Positions 8,600-16,209 of a DNA stretch of 20,376 nt are shown one piece after another (position 1 is the stretch's first letter; each line of letters opens with the position of its first letter). This DNA comes from Gymnopilus junonius (Eukaryota; Basidiomycota; Agaricomycetes; Agaricales; Galerinaceae). The translations under genes were made by a program, and so were the position numbers. Under the pieces are notes generated by a model. The model was given only the letters and a program-made list of their open reading frames with translations, had not been told where the DNA came from and did not search any database. Location of the stretch: contig JADNYJ010000563.1 in NCBI GenBank assembly GCA_015501075.1, positions 1-20,376 on the forward strand. The letters run 5' to 3'.

Positions 8600-11500
8600 T
8601 TAGCCATCCCGAAGGTTGAGCTCATCAGCCTCCTCATCATCCTGTTCAACTTGAGGCCGAGAAGGGATAGAATGATGAACCAGACGATGATTGGAGGGAG
8701 GGACAGTATGAGATTGAGTGTAAAAAGCTTGAGCCATGACTGGCTTGGTGGAGTTGTTGATAGAAGGGGCCCCCTGCTGTTGTTGATGATACTGCCGAGC
8801 CAAGATAAACTTATTGGGACTATAAGTTTGAGCAGACAGTTCAGGCATAGTGTGAAGAGCCTTCTTGTCATGCTCTCGGGCCTCGGCAATGACTGCAACA
8901 AGAGATGATGGTTCCCGAGGATCAGGTGCAGAGGCATGATGATGATGAGATGAGCGTGAATGAGAGTTGGCCTTGCTGCTGTCAGGGAGTAGCTTGATTG
9001 ACAAAGAGCCTTCAATAAATTCTGCTGCAGTGACCAAAAGGGACGAAGCAAGGGCCCATTGATGGCAGAAGCTGAAAATGACCTGGCAGTAGGAGTGGGA
9101 GCTTGAAGGGTCCTTGAATTGACTGGTGCTGAAGCAGACTTTGGGACGATCTCCACATCCCTAATGAGCAGGAGAGGGACACCTTCAGGATTAGAGACCA
9201 GGGGTATATCGAGGTATTGTTCCGAGCCTTTGGCCAACTTCATTTCATCTACAAGCAAGTAAAAATATAAGTAATAAGAATATAAAAAGCATGTAGAACA
9301 TACCTTTGGACCACGGAACCCATTCCGGGCACTTTGTAGCTTCCGGCAAGATGGTCATGTTGTCAGTTACCTGACTGCCTATGAAGACCCAAGCTTTAGA
9401 GCTAATGGCACTCCATGTCGACTTCCTGCTGCCAGGATACCACTTCATGACATCCTCAGGCCAGTTGATGATGCAGAACTTGTACTTGAGGAGGGTGTTA
9501 TGCAGCTTGGTCCAAGGGACCTTTGCGGAAGTAGGTTCTATCTTCTCTAATAAAAGAATAAGTAAAATGTTAACAAAAGAATGAAAAGAAGAACTCATGA
9601 TGTTGTGCTATGCAATATCTTCTGCCTAGAGTCAGCTTTGCCATTCCAGAACCAACCACACGACCACCCAAAGCAGCAGCAGCAGCAGCCGAAGCACCCT
9701 CCCCAACATCCTCATCCTCATCTTGAGCATTGGCAGCCTCATCATTGGCTGCTTCGCGATGAGCAGCAGTCTTCGGTGGACCCATCTTTACAAAGGCCTT
9801 CCAATGACTGGCTGGATCTCCTCGATTGATGAGTCACGATAGTGAGGTTGATGTGCATTGGTTGTTTTCTTTGGTACATGCTTGGTGGCACTGGTCTCGG
9901 TATTGTCTTTTCCACATTTGAAGAACCTTGTGAGAGGTGCTTGAGGCCACTCATCTTCGTTTGCCACTGCTCGACAGCCTGGTTGTCATCATCGGTATCA
10001 GGGATGATGACAGTAGACTTCTTTTGTTTGCGAGATGGAGCAGCAGTGGTGATGGTAGGAGCAGTGGCAGTGACAGCAGCAGCAGTAGCATGAGCATGTG
10101 CAGCAGCAGGCATGAGCAGCCAGCGACTACAGCATGGGCATGTGCAGCAGTGGGGGCAGGAGCCGGGGAGGAGCCGCAGGAGGAGCCATGGGTACAGGTT
10201 GAGGGCGAGATGCAGCTGCTGGAGCTGAAGTGCGAGGAGTCGGAGTTGGATCATGAGTGCGAGAAGAACCCGCAATAGGTGCTGCCAGAGGCTGAGCCTC
10301 AGCATCTGGTGCGGAGCCGGCAGTCCTGTCAGCACAAGTCGAGGTGGTGGACCAGTCAAAAGAGGGGGCGCAGGAGCAGGACCTAGAGCCATGGGTGCAG
10401 CAGCATTGCATGCAGCCATCTGATGGAGAGCGAACTCCCCTCTGCAGTAAATATTAGTATATGATATGTAATGTAAGATAAGGAGGAACTTACTGGAAAA
10501 GACCAACTATGAGACAAGATAGCCATGCCAACATGATATTGTTGCATGTAACGGCATCCTGCGCCAACGTCGTCAACACATAGCATCAACCAGGCTCAGC
10601 CTTGACAGCTGCATCATCACCGATGAGGCACATATGCCCAGTGATTTGCAAACCAGGATCTCGTCTCAAAAGGAAGAGGATCTTGATGTAATAACTCAGC
10701 AAATGTCCAAGTCAAAAAAACTGACTGAAACTTACCAGCTTCATCAGGCTATTTAGAGCATCATCGAGACGAGCCCCAGGCAATTTGTTGACAACCTTGG
10801 GGTCGCCTTCCTCCATCTGCATCCCAGCTACAATGTCGTTGCACTCCTTAGCAAATCGCCTCTTGGCGGCGGCGTCCATCCCAGCAGTGGCGATAGCATA
10901 CAACTGGCTGAGATCGCTTTCAGGGTCTTCTAATGAATATAAGGAAAATTTAGTTACAATAAGTTCATAGTACAGTAAAAATTGTACCTGGATCCTGGTT
11001 GCCTTCAGACCATCCCAATACCTTCTGCATGGCGATGAAAGAGTTCCAGGAGTTGGGGCTTCGAATACCCTTTGCCATCGGGTTGAAGCCAGCTGCCTCA
11101 TAGACTTGCAAGACAGAAAACCCAGTGTTCTTGGCAATCCACGCAGCCTCAGCAAAGTACTGCTCACCAAGGCCCGGACATGTCTTTGAAAGCATGAGTG
11201 GGTCGTCCAGACTTCTTCGGGCATTCAGCGGGCTCGTCTACATCCATTTGGTCTTCAGCAGCCCTATTGGGTGCGCAGAACCATTGTTGGAGGTGTCGTT
11301 GGCTGCGTTATCAGCCCCTTGCTCGTCTTGAACATCTTCCTGCTCCAGTTCTTCATCATTTGCGGGATTGCCAGTCCACCTCCCTCATCGTCGGAGTCAT
11401 CAGGTTTGTACGATGGGTCATTTGCATCAGTCCCGATGACTCTGACCCAGACTCTTCTGTCATTGAACCTTCCTCGTCTTGAGGAATTGCCTTGGCCTTC

Positions 11501-11640
11501 CCTTTCGCCTTGTCCAATTTCTCGATGACAGGAACATCGACGAATGCACGATTGACTCGTGGATGGGATTGAGCAGAAGTTTTGGCTCGCAAAGCCAGTT
11601 GATTAGATGGGGGAGGGGAGAGCAAGTCCGGTTCCAGAGA
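8600..11640 (-). pseudogene. Decayed multi-exon basidiomycete protein (AT-hook-like, acidic, low-complexity)
   Basis: I do not recognise a named family, but the pieces read as one leftward gene. The first coding part (about 11640-10990) holds an acidic Ser/Asp/Glu region, an AT-hook-like Lys-Lys-Ser-Gly-Arg-Pro, then Asn-Ser-Trp-Asn-Ser-Phe and helical residues. Intron 10987-10930 (58 bp, GT-AG) leads to a helical exon ending at donor 10735. Further fragments contain Cys-Arg-Tyr-Met-Gln-Gln-Tyr, a long Pro/Ala-rich tract, a Lys-Gln-Lys-Lys patch, Ala runs, and Asn-Trp-Pro-Glu-Asp-Val (near 9460). Intron 9303-9249 (55 bp) joins to a His/Gln-rich, acidic C-terminus ending at 8600. The frame must change several times (for example near 11400, 11270, 11180, 10300, 9790, 9030), so the copy is broken. 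Similar Trp-Asn and Trp-Pro-x-Asp-Val proteins are, as I recall, numerous in Agaricomycetes near KDZ transposons. A DNA-binding role is inferred only. Confidence 0.6.
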
Positions 11641-11678
11641 AGGTGAGTGTTGGTAAATGAACTGTCATGTTGAATATA

Positions 11679-12134
11679 TCATTGGGGAAACTGTAGCCAT
11701 TTCCTTGCCTTTTTGTGATTCGACAGCCCATGCAGTTCGGAAATCACGTGCACAGTGAGCCCCTGCAGAATGTCCTTGAAGTCCTTATCCCTAGGGCCTT
11801 TGTAGCTGACGATCCTGTCAAATTGGTCGGTTTCACCAGACTGTGGACCTAAGCTCCAATAATAAGTTGAACGGTTGATTAGGTAGGTGTAGCATGGTCC
11901 GGTGAAGGGAGGCTCATAGATGGAATCAGCCAACTCTAGCCACAGGAAGTCAGCAGGCTGGACATTATTCAAAACATCAATTGTCTTGCCATGAGTAGTT
12001 CCTTTGGGCACCTTTGAGCGGGAAGTGCGGTGAGATGCACTCTCTGTACTGGCAGTAATGACAGTCATTCTGGAATGTGAAGAGCTGTTAAAAAAATTAG
12101 CCATGTTGTTCTTCACAAAATAACTACTAGGCAT
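11679..12134 (-). pseudogene. Unrecognised minus-strand reading frame directly below a motif array
   Basis: An open frame of 151 codons begins 3 bp from the last TGACTRTGTC-type site of array L1. It has a polar Ser/Thr/Arg/Lys-rich N-terminus, then a more globular part with Phe-Leu-Trp-Leu-Glu-Leu, Pro-Pro-Phe-Thr-Gly-Pro-Cys-Tyr-Thr-Tyr and Tyr-Tyr-Trp-Ser-Leu, ending in a basic helix. The composition is that of a real protein, and the frame is longer than most chance frames here, but I cannot name a family. It may be the first gene of the leftward unit, or an early exon of the gene that follows at 11640. A small candidate exon lies upstream at 12528-12478. Met at 12104 is an alternative start. 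No stop interrupts it, so it is called a pseudogene only because its neighbours are decayed. Confidence 0.45.
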
Positions 12135-12136
12135 GT

Positions 12137-12201
12137 GACGTAGTCAACATGGTAGAGCCGAGACATAGTCAATGACATCGTATGAGAGGAGGACACAGTC
12201 A
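12137..12201 (-). repeat. Motif array L1 (three TGACTRTGTC sites, minus sense)
   Basis: GACGTAGTCA (12137-12146), GACATAGTCA (12162-12171) and GACACAGTCA (12192-12201) are spaced 25 and 30 bp. On the minus strand they read TGACTACGTC, TGACTATGTC and TGACTGTGTC, in the sense of the leftward gene that starts at 12134. The whole 65-bp stretch is similar to array L2. Confidence 0.9.
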
Positions 12202-12360
12202 ACCCTCAGATGCAATGAAATAAAAGAGAATTAGACAAAAAAAGACTTATGAAGCTTGTGCATTTGTAGCAGACGCTGTGGTAGAGTTTGAAGAACTGGA
12301 GAGAAAACATCAGCCACGTCATTGTCAACCTACACCTCACACAATAACAGCTAACCACAG

Positions 12361-12423
12361 GACATAGTCAACACGGTTAAGTCATGACATAGTCAATGAT
12401 GTCATAAGAGGGGGACATAGTCA
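12361..12423 (-). repeat. Motif array L2 (three TGACTATGTC sites, minus sense)
   Basis: Three exact GACATAGTCA copies lie at 12361-12370, 12386-12395 and 12414-12423 (spacing 25 and 28 bp). Flanks match L1, including CAACAYGG after the first site and CAACCCTC after the third. L1 and L2 start 224 bp apart, close to twice 113 bp, the period seen in the other doublets. No third copy is recognisable between them. Confidence 0.9.
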
Positions 12424-12477
12424 ACCCTCTGGAATGTGTGGTATAGGACAGGGAGGTGAAGGTTTACTTACTTCGTC

Positions 12478-12528
12478 ACCTTGACCTTCTTCTTGGTACT
12501 TCTACCAGGGGGGGACTGTCATCGGCCT
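12478..12528 (-). other. Candidate small exon, basic
   Basis: On the minus strand a TGTGCAG acceptor is followed by about 50 bases and then a GTAAGT donor. One frame reads Ser-Pro-Pro-Gly-Arg-Ser-Thr followed by a Lys-rich patch resembling a nuclear localisation signal. The consensus splice signals are clear; that it is used is a guess. Confidence 0.3.
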
Positions 12529-12599
12529 GCACAGTGAGCATGTTAGTATGTGAAGCGATGTTATAATAAAGAAACTTACTTTGCATTTGGCCATTGAGA

Positions 12600-12680
12600 A
12601 TAAAGGAATGTATAAGAGAATGAAAGGAATGAAGAAATGAAGGGAATGAGGGGGAAGAAAGAAAGGGAGAGAGGAAAAGG
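12600..12680 (+). other. Polypurine tract
   Basis: About 80 bases are almost entirely A and G on the + strand. On the minus strand this is a C/T-rich tract upstream of the leftward gene. Pyrimidine-rich stretches are common in fungal promoters; the link is inferred. Confidence 0.5.
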
Positions 12681-13035
12681 CCGTAGTTGGATGACCTAAG
12701 TAATGTGACTTTTGCGCCAGCAAATTGAGTGCCAAGGTCCAAGTGATCACTGAGATATTTTGGGTAATAGCACCGAGCCCTGAATTACAACCCTGCACTA
12801 TGGATATTAACTACTAAAAACCACAGAATAGAGGACAAACTGACCTATATTCAAGGCAATGTCTAAGTCAGATTTTCAAGTAAATAAAGTCATCTGTGTG
12901 AACCCCCATAATGCATGACATTGCAATGGAAAAAATATTATATCGAATGAACACCATATTGGCAGAAACTTCCTTTTTAGGAAGTACAATATTTCAACCA
13001 CCCAAGCTATACTCCCCTTGTAATTATGCAATTCA

Positions 13036-13224
13036 TTAAAGGTGAACTGTTGTTTTATTTGAAGAAAGGTGGGAGAAGTCCTTGGTCTCCAGCATTTCTT
13101 CGAATGCAGTGGTTATACAATTGGCAAGTGCTTCGTTGTATGCTTCAGCCCTCCTGCATGAGTTTGTCTTCAAGATGGTCATCATCGACTCCTTCAGCTT
13201 TGGATAACTTGTGAAAACCATCAC
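13036..13224 (-). pseudogene. Unrecognised helical fragment after the CEF1 fragment
   Basis: A 62-codon frame contains an amphipathic, charged stretch (Ala-Tyr-Asn-Glu-Ala-Leu-Ala then Phe-Glu-Glu-Met-Leu-Glu-Thr-Lys-Asp-Phe) with protein-like composition. The overlapping frame upstream reads an acidic Asp-Asp-Asp-His-Leu-Glu-Asp-Lys segment, so a frame break probably separates two parts of one sequence. It lies about 30 bp beyond the end of the CEF1/CDC5 fragment on the same strand. I could not match it to CEF1; it may be part of the same capture or another source. Confidence 0.3.
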
Positions 13225-13256
13225 TAGTTTAAGTAGAATAGAAAATGGTAAGGAAG

Positions 13257-13727
13257 CTAGAGGTAGAGCTTTGGTTGTGCTGTGTGATATACAATGGAAT
13301 CATGAAGTAAGAGGCAGGCAAGTTCATCATTGACAAGCTTTTGAGCTATGTCTGTGCAATGGTCATATTTCGGAGGTTGCGTGCTTCCATCATGACATTA
13401 TCCTCTGCATTTAAAGTGAGCTAATGATTAAAAAGACATGGTGTAACTTACGCTGAGGGGCTGTTCTTGGTGTTTTTGCCATATGAGCAGCTTCTAGACC
13501 TTCATAGTCACTGAGTAATCTGCTGCTTGTGTCTCTACCATCACCAATGAGCACCTTGAAATTTTCACCAGTATGACCAATCTTGACGATATCTTCAAGC
13601 TCTGCTTCACCAACCTGTTGCGCAGCGGGAAGAGTGAGCTTTTGCCTTCTGTCAATAGACTTGGCTCTTTAAGTTTCCAGATCTGAGCATCATGAGCAAC
13701 AGTTAATTTGGTCTGGAGTGATGCAGG
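13257..13727 (-). pseudogene. Captured fragment of splicing factor Cef1/Cdc5
   Basis: The minus strand encodes a stretch characteristic of Cef1/Cdc5, the Myb-related scaffold of the Prp19 complex in the spliceosome. It has a basic Arg-Arg-Gln-Lys-Leu-Thr-Leu-Pro, then Gly-Glu-Ala-Glu-Leu-Glu-Asp-Ile-Val-Lys-Ile-Gly, then Leu-Leu-Ser-Asp-Tyr-Glu and Thr-Pro-Arg-Thr-Ala-Pro. A 47-bp GT-AG intron (13451-13405) follows, and splicing continues in frame to Glu-Ala-Arg-Asn-Leu-Arg-Asn-Met-Thr. The match ends at TAG (13348-13346). A second piece (13347-13257) then resembles a later Cdc5 segment with Leu-Val-Asn-Asp-Glu-Leu and Leu-Leu-His-Asp-Ser-Ile, ending in a stop. A frame break lies near 13664, and another possible 47-bp intron at 13774-13728. 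The Myb domains and C-terminus are missing. Retained introns show a DNA-level copy, not a retrocopy. It is not functional. Confidence 0.82.
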
Positions 13728-14100
13728 CTGTAGATAATGAGTGGAATGGTAAGGATTATGAGATAAAGACATACATGATAATGGCTGCTTTGAACTGGTG
13801 GCAACAATAACTTTGTCTTCAGATGCTGCAAAGCCATACCATCAGGTTCCTCGCAGTCACAGCTGAGAGGTATAGGATGTAACACCCAGGACAAGGATGG
13901 TGCAGGAGGGTCCAGGGTCTACAAAGATGGGGTAGATAAAAGGTAAAAGCGAGACCAGGTGGGAAGAGTACTAACCTCTGAAGGCATCAATGAAAGGTCG
14001 ATATGCTCCCTCCTAGCAAATCCATAGATGGGGTCAAGTACTAAGTAGCAAACATTGGATTAGAAAAGTGAGAACGACTACAGAAATTTACTCACCTGGG
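13728..14100 (-). other. Unassigned sequence upstream of the CEF1 fragment
   Basis: The minus strand has a plausible GT-AG intron at 13774-13728 and short open stretches, for example one with Phe-Ala-Arg-Arg-Glu-His-Ile-Asp-Leu-Ser-Leu-Met-Pro near 14010 followed by a GT, and one with Ser-Glu-Asp-Lys-Val-Ile-Val-Ala-Thr-Ser-Ser-Lys near 13810. They look like exon remnants, but I recognise no family and cannot join them in one frame. They may be further parts of captured host DNA. Confidence 0.3.
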
Positions 14101-14184
14101 CATTGAAAAGCCCCTCCTGATGTAAAACAGCATAGGCCATGATAAGAGACCATAATTGAAGGGTAGCAACGTAGATGGAATGCA

Positions 14185-14361
14185 GACATAGTCAAGCACA
14201 CAGGACTGCAAGCCATAGGCCATACATGATGAGCGAAAGAAGCAGTCAGCTCGTGACCAATGGTAGATTCATGTTGAGGGATAAGTAGGTAGATGCAGAC
14301 ATAGTCAGGCATCCAGAAGTGCAAGCCATAGGTGATGCATGATGAGTGAGAGACACAGTCA
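14185..14361 (-). repeat. Motif arrays L3 and L4: 113-bp tandem doublet, minus sense
   Basis: Two copies of a unit are offset by exactly 113 bp. L3 has GACATAGTCA (14185-14194), a decayed middle site GCCATAGGCCA (14212-14222) and GCAGTCAGCTC (about 14242-14252). L4 has GACATAGTCA (14298-14307), decayed GCCATAGGTGA (14325-14335) and GACACAGTCA (14352-14361). Spacing in L4 is 27 and 27 bp. Read on the minus strand, L4 gives GAGCTGACTGTGTCTCTC, a CTATGGCTT middle and GCCTGACTATGTCTGC. This is the same order and flanking sequence as the rightward arrays R3 and R4. Confidence 0.88.
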
Positions 14362-14595
14362 GCTCGGATCGATCATAGAGGGTGGAGGTGTCGAAGCCTT
14401 GAAGCATTAACGAGGGGGTAGATGCAGAGACGAAAGGATGGAGACAGGGAAGGAGGGAAGAATGCCCTTGAGATATGCACGTGACATGATTCCTTCATTA
14501 TCTAAGTCCTAATCTCGAGGCTCACCACTCAATATTTACTCCCTCTCTCCCTCTCTCTTTCTCTCCCTCTTACTGTACCAATCTTTCAGAGAAGC
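14362..14595. promoter_or_regulatory. Centre of inverted region: purine tract, E-box, pyrimidine tract
   Basis: Between the last leftward array and the first rightward one, the + strand is purine-rich at about 14410-14460 and pyrimidine-rich at about 14540-14575, a mirrored layout. The palindrome CACGTG (E-box, the core recognised by many bHLH regulators) is at 14478-14483, within about 2 bp of the midpoint between arrays L4 and R1. No gene is present. A bidirectional promoter or the junction of two inserted elements would both fit; neither is shown. Confidence 0.4.
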
Positions 14596-14659
14596 TGACT
14601 GTGTCTCTTCTCTTCTGTGCTGACTATGGTCTCCAGAACCTGGCAGGGCTGACTATGTC
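14596..14659 (+). repeat. Motif array R1 (three sites, plus sense)
   Basis: TGACTGTGTC (14596-14605), TGACTATGGTC (14621-14631, one inserted base) and TGACTATGTC (14650-14659) are spaced 25 and 29 bp. All three are preceded by GC and followed by TC. Confidence 0.9.
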
Positions 14660-15070
14660 TCCTGTGTCTTTGCTATGTTAATGCTCACCTATCGCCCCAA
14701 ACACTTGACCTGCTGCTTTCAAACTCTCGGGTATTACAAAAAATGCCAATCTAGATGCCTATTCTCAGTATTAGTTTTTGATCTTTCACTTTCGACATAA
14801 ATCAATTATCAGGTAAGTCAACTTCCATTGCAAGCCATTTGGCTACTTACTGCATTTCAAGTTATCCATCTAACTTTCCTGGTGTTCTCTTCATTGTCAG
14901 TGCCCTATTTTCTAGGTGAATTGTTGACTTAAAGTATGTATTTAATTTGTTGACTCATTTGATAGGCTTACTCTTTGTTTAAATACAGATTGGCTTCGCA
15001 ATATCTAACTCCGAACTCTCGAAGTCCTGACCCAAGTTAAAACAACCCACCTCCCATCGCGAAAGGAAGC

Positions 15071-15133
15071 TGACTGCGTCTCTACTAATCCTGCTGACTG
15101 TTGTCTCTGGAAATCGGTAGGGTTGACTATGTC
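15071..15133 (+). repeat. Motif array R2 (three sites, plus sense)
   Basis: TGACTGCGTC (15071-15080), TGACTGTTGTC (15095-15105, one inserted base) and TGACTATGTC (15124-15133) are spaced 24 and 29 bp. Flanks match R1: AAGC before the first site, CTGC before the second, AGGG-T before the third. The inserted base falls in the middle site in both R1 and R2, supporting common descent by duplication. Confidence 0.9.
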
Positions 15134-15958
15134 TCCCTTGATTTTACCATTGGTACTCTTCCATCACTTCCAACTCTGACCCATTCAAATCCAACAAAAG
15201 GTTCATAACCATTGCACCTTTAGCTCTAGTCTCTGTTTAAATACTCTTTTCCAGTTTTAGTGCCTATACACTCAATGCCGTTCTTCTCTACATGGTCCTT
15301 TAACTATGCAGGCTACATTTCGACAATGGCCACCCCAAAATGCCGCAATGCAGGGATTCAATATCTGTATTTGCATATGTTCGATAGCATTTCATGTCCT
15401 TTCATATAGATTTTCACTCTCTTGTCACATCAGCACTCCATAATCTCTGTCACCCCTCTTTCACCACAACTCGCTCTGTCATTTCTCATTCAAATTCCCC
15501 AATCATAGGAGATGCTACAATTATGGGAACCAGCTGTGCAATTGTGAAATATATACAGGAGGAGAATGTGCTACATAACTAGTAGGAGCAATTAGACAAT
15601 GTTGTGCCACATTCCCCAGCAATTGCTTTTGATAATTGATGACTTTTCCTGTCGCTGCTAAATAATCTTATCAGTCAGATATCTAAGATCTTATCAGTAG
15701 TTTTATCTGTATTTATGATCATCGGACCCTTATCAACTGCTATCTATTTTGTTATCAGTAGTTTTATCTGTATCTGACCCTTATCAGCCGCTATCTATGT
15801 CCTTATCTAATGTGTACTTCTATTTGTATCTAAGGCCATCAAGGGCTTTGTTGATGCATTTACTCGCTCACACTTCATCCTCTTTTCAATCCACACAATT
15901 TTCTTTCCAACGTGAGTCTTTCTCCTCTTCCTATTTTAAATTGATTCTTTAGTGGAGC
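15134..15958. other. Non-coding spacer between arrays R2 and R3
   Basis: No convincing gene is seen. Two short frames (15394-15582 and 15749-15952) lack protein-like conservation signs. The stretch is pyrimidine-rich and holds the TTATC-rich repeat described separately. Confidence 0.5.
15665..15812 (+). repeat. TTATC/GATAA-rich tandem repeat
   Basis: TTATCAGTAGTTTTATCTGTAT occurs twice (starting 15691 and 15752, 61 bp apart), each followed by GACCCTTATCA and CTATCTAT. At least eight TTATC words (GATAA on the other strand) fall in about 150 bp. Fungal GATA factors bind HGATAR, so the cluster could be a dense GATA site array upstream of the rightward gene; equally it may be a simple tandem repeat. 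Confidence 0.65.
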
Positions 15959-16141
15959 TGACTGTGTCTCTCTGCCCCACTGTGAACTGACTATGTCTTT
16001 CACATGTACGAATTGGCTTGACTGTGTCTGCCTTTTCTCGTTCAACCTGTTCTTTGCAATTCTAATGGAGCTGACTGTGTCTCTCCATACAACCCGAACT
16101 GACTATGTCTTTCATGGATACGAGTGGGCCTGACTGCTGTC
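15959..16141 (+). repeat. Motif arrays R3 and R4: 113-bp tandem doublet, plus sense
   Basis: R3 has TGACTGTGTC (15959-15968), TGACTATGTC (15988-15997) and TGACTGTGTC (16019-16028). R4 has TGACTGTGTC (16072-16081), TGACTATGTC (16100-16109) and TGACTGCTGTC (16131-16141). The copies are offset by exactly 113 bp, the same period as the L3/L4 doublet. First sites sit in GGAGCTGACTGTGTCTCTC and middle sites in GAACTGACTATGTCTTTC. The doublet ends about 70 bp before the candidate ATG of the rightward gene (16210). Confidence 0.92.
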
Positions 16142-16209
16142 TGCCCTTGTATCAACCTGTACTCTCCCTCGACATTTTACTCAATGCACTCATCTAAATC
16201 TACAGCGCC

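Noticed and set aside
8651..8908. Plus-strand frame of 85 codons
   Set aside because: It is antisense to the His/Gln-rich C-terminus of the leftward gene, which has introns and coherent composition.
12476..12798. Two overlapping minus-strand frames of 88-98 codons
   Set aside because: They consist largely of Ser/Phe/Leu/Pro runs encoded by the polypurine tract at 12600-12680; only the small basic exon candidate at their end has splice support.
13026..13214. Plus-strand frame of 62 codons
   Set aside because: It is the complement of the more protein-like minus-strand helical fragment at 13036-13224.
12137..16141. CRISPR array
   Set aside because: The repeats are 10-bp sites in triplets with similar rather than unique intervening sequence, in a eukaryotic genome, with no cas genes.
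12137..16141. Gcn4/AP-1 binding sites
   Set aside because: The sites share TGACT but not the palindromic TGACTCA; the conserved part extends to TGACTRTGTC, a different word.
12137..16141. Subterminal repeats of a CACTA/Plavaka element
   Set aside because: No CACTA-type terminus or Plavaka-like transposase was seen. Subterminal repeats of a KDZ-type element remain possible.
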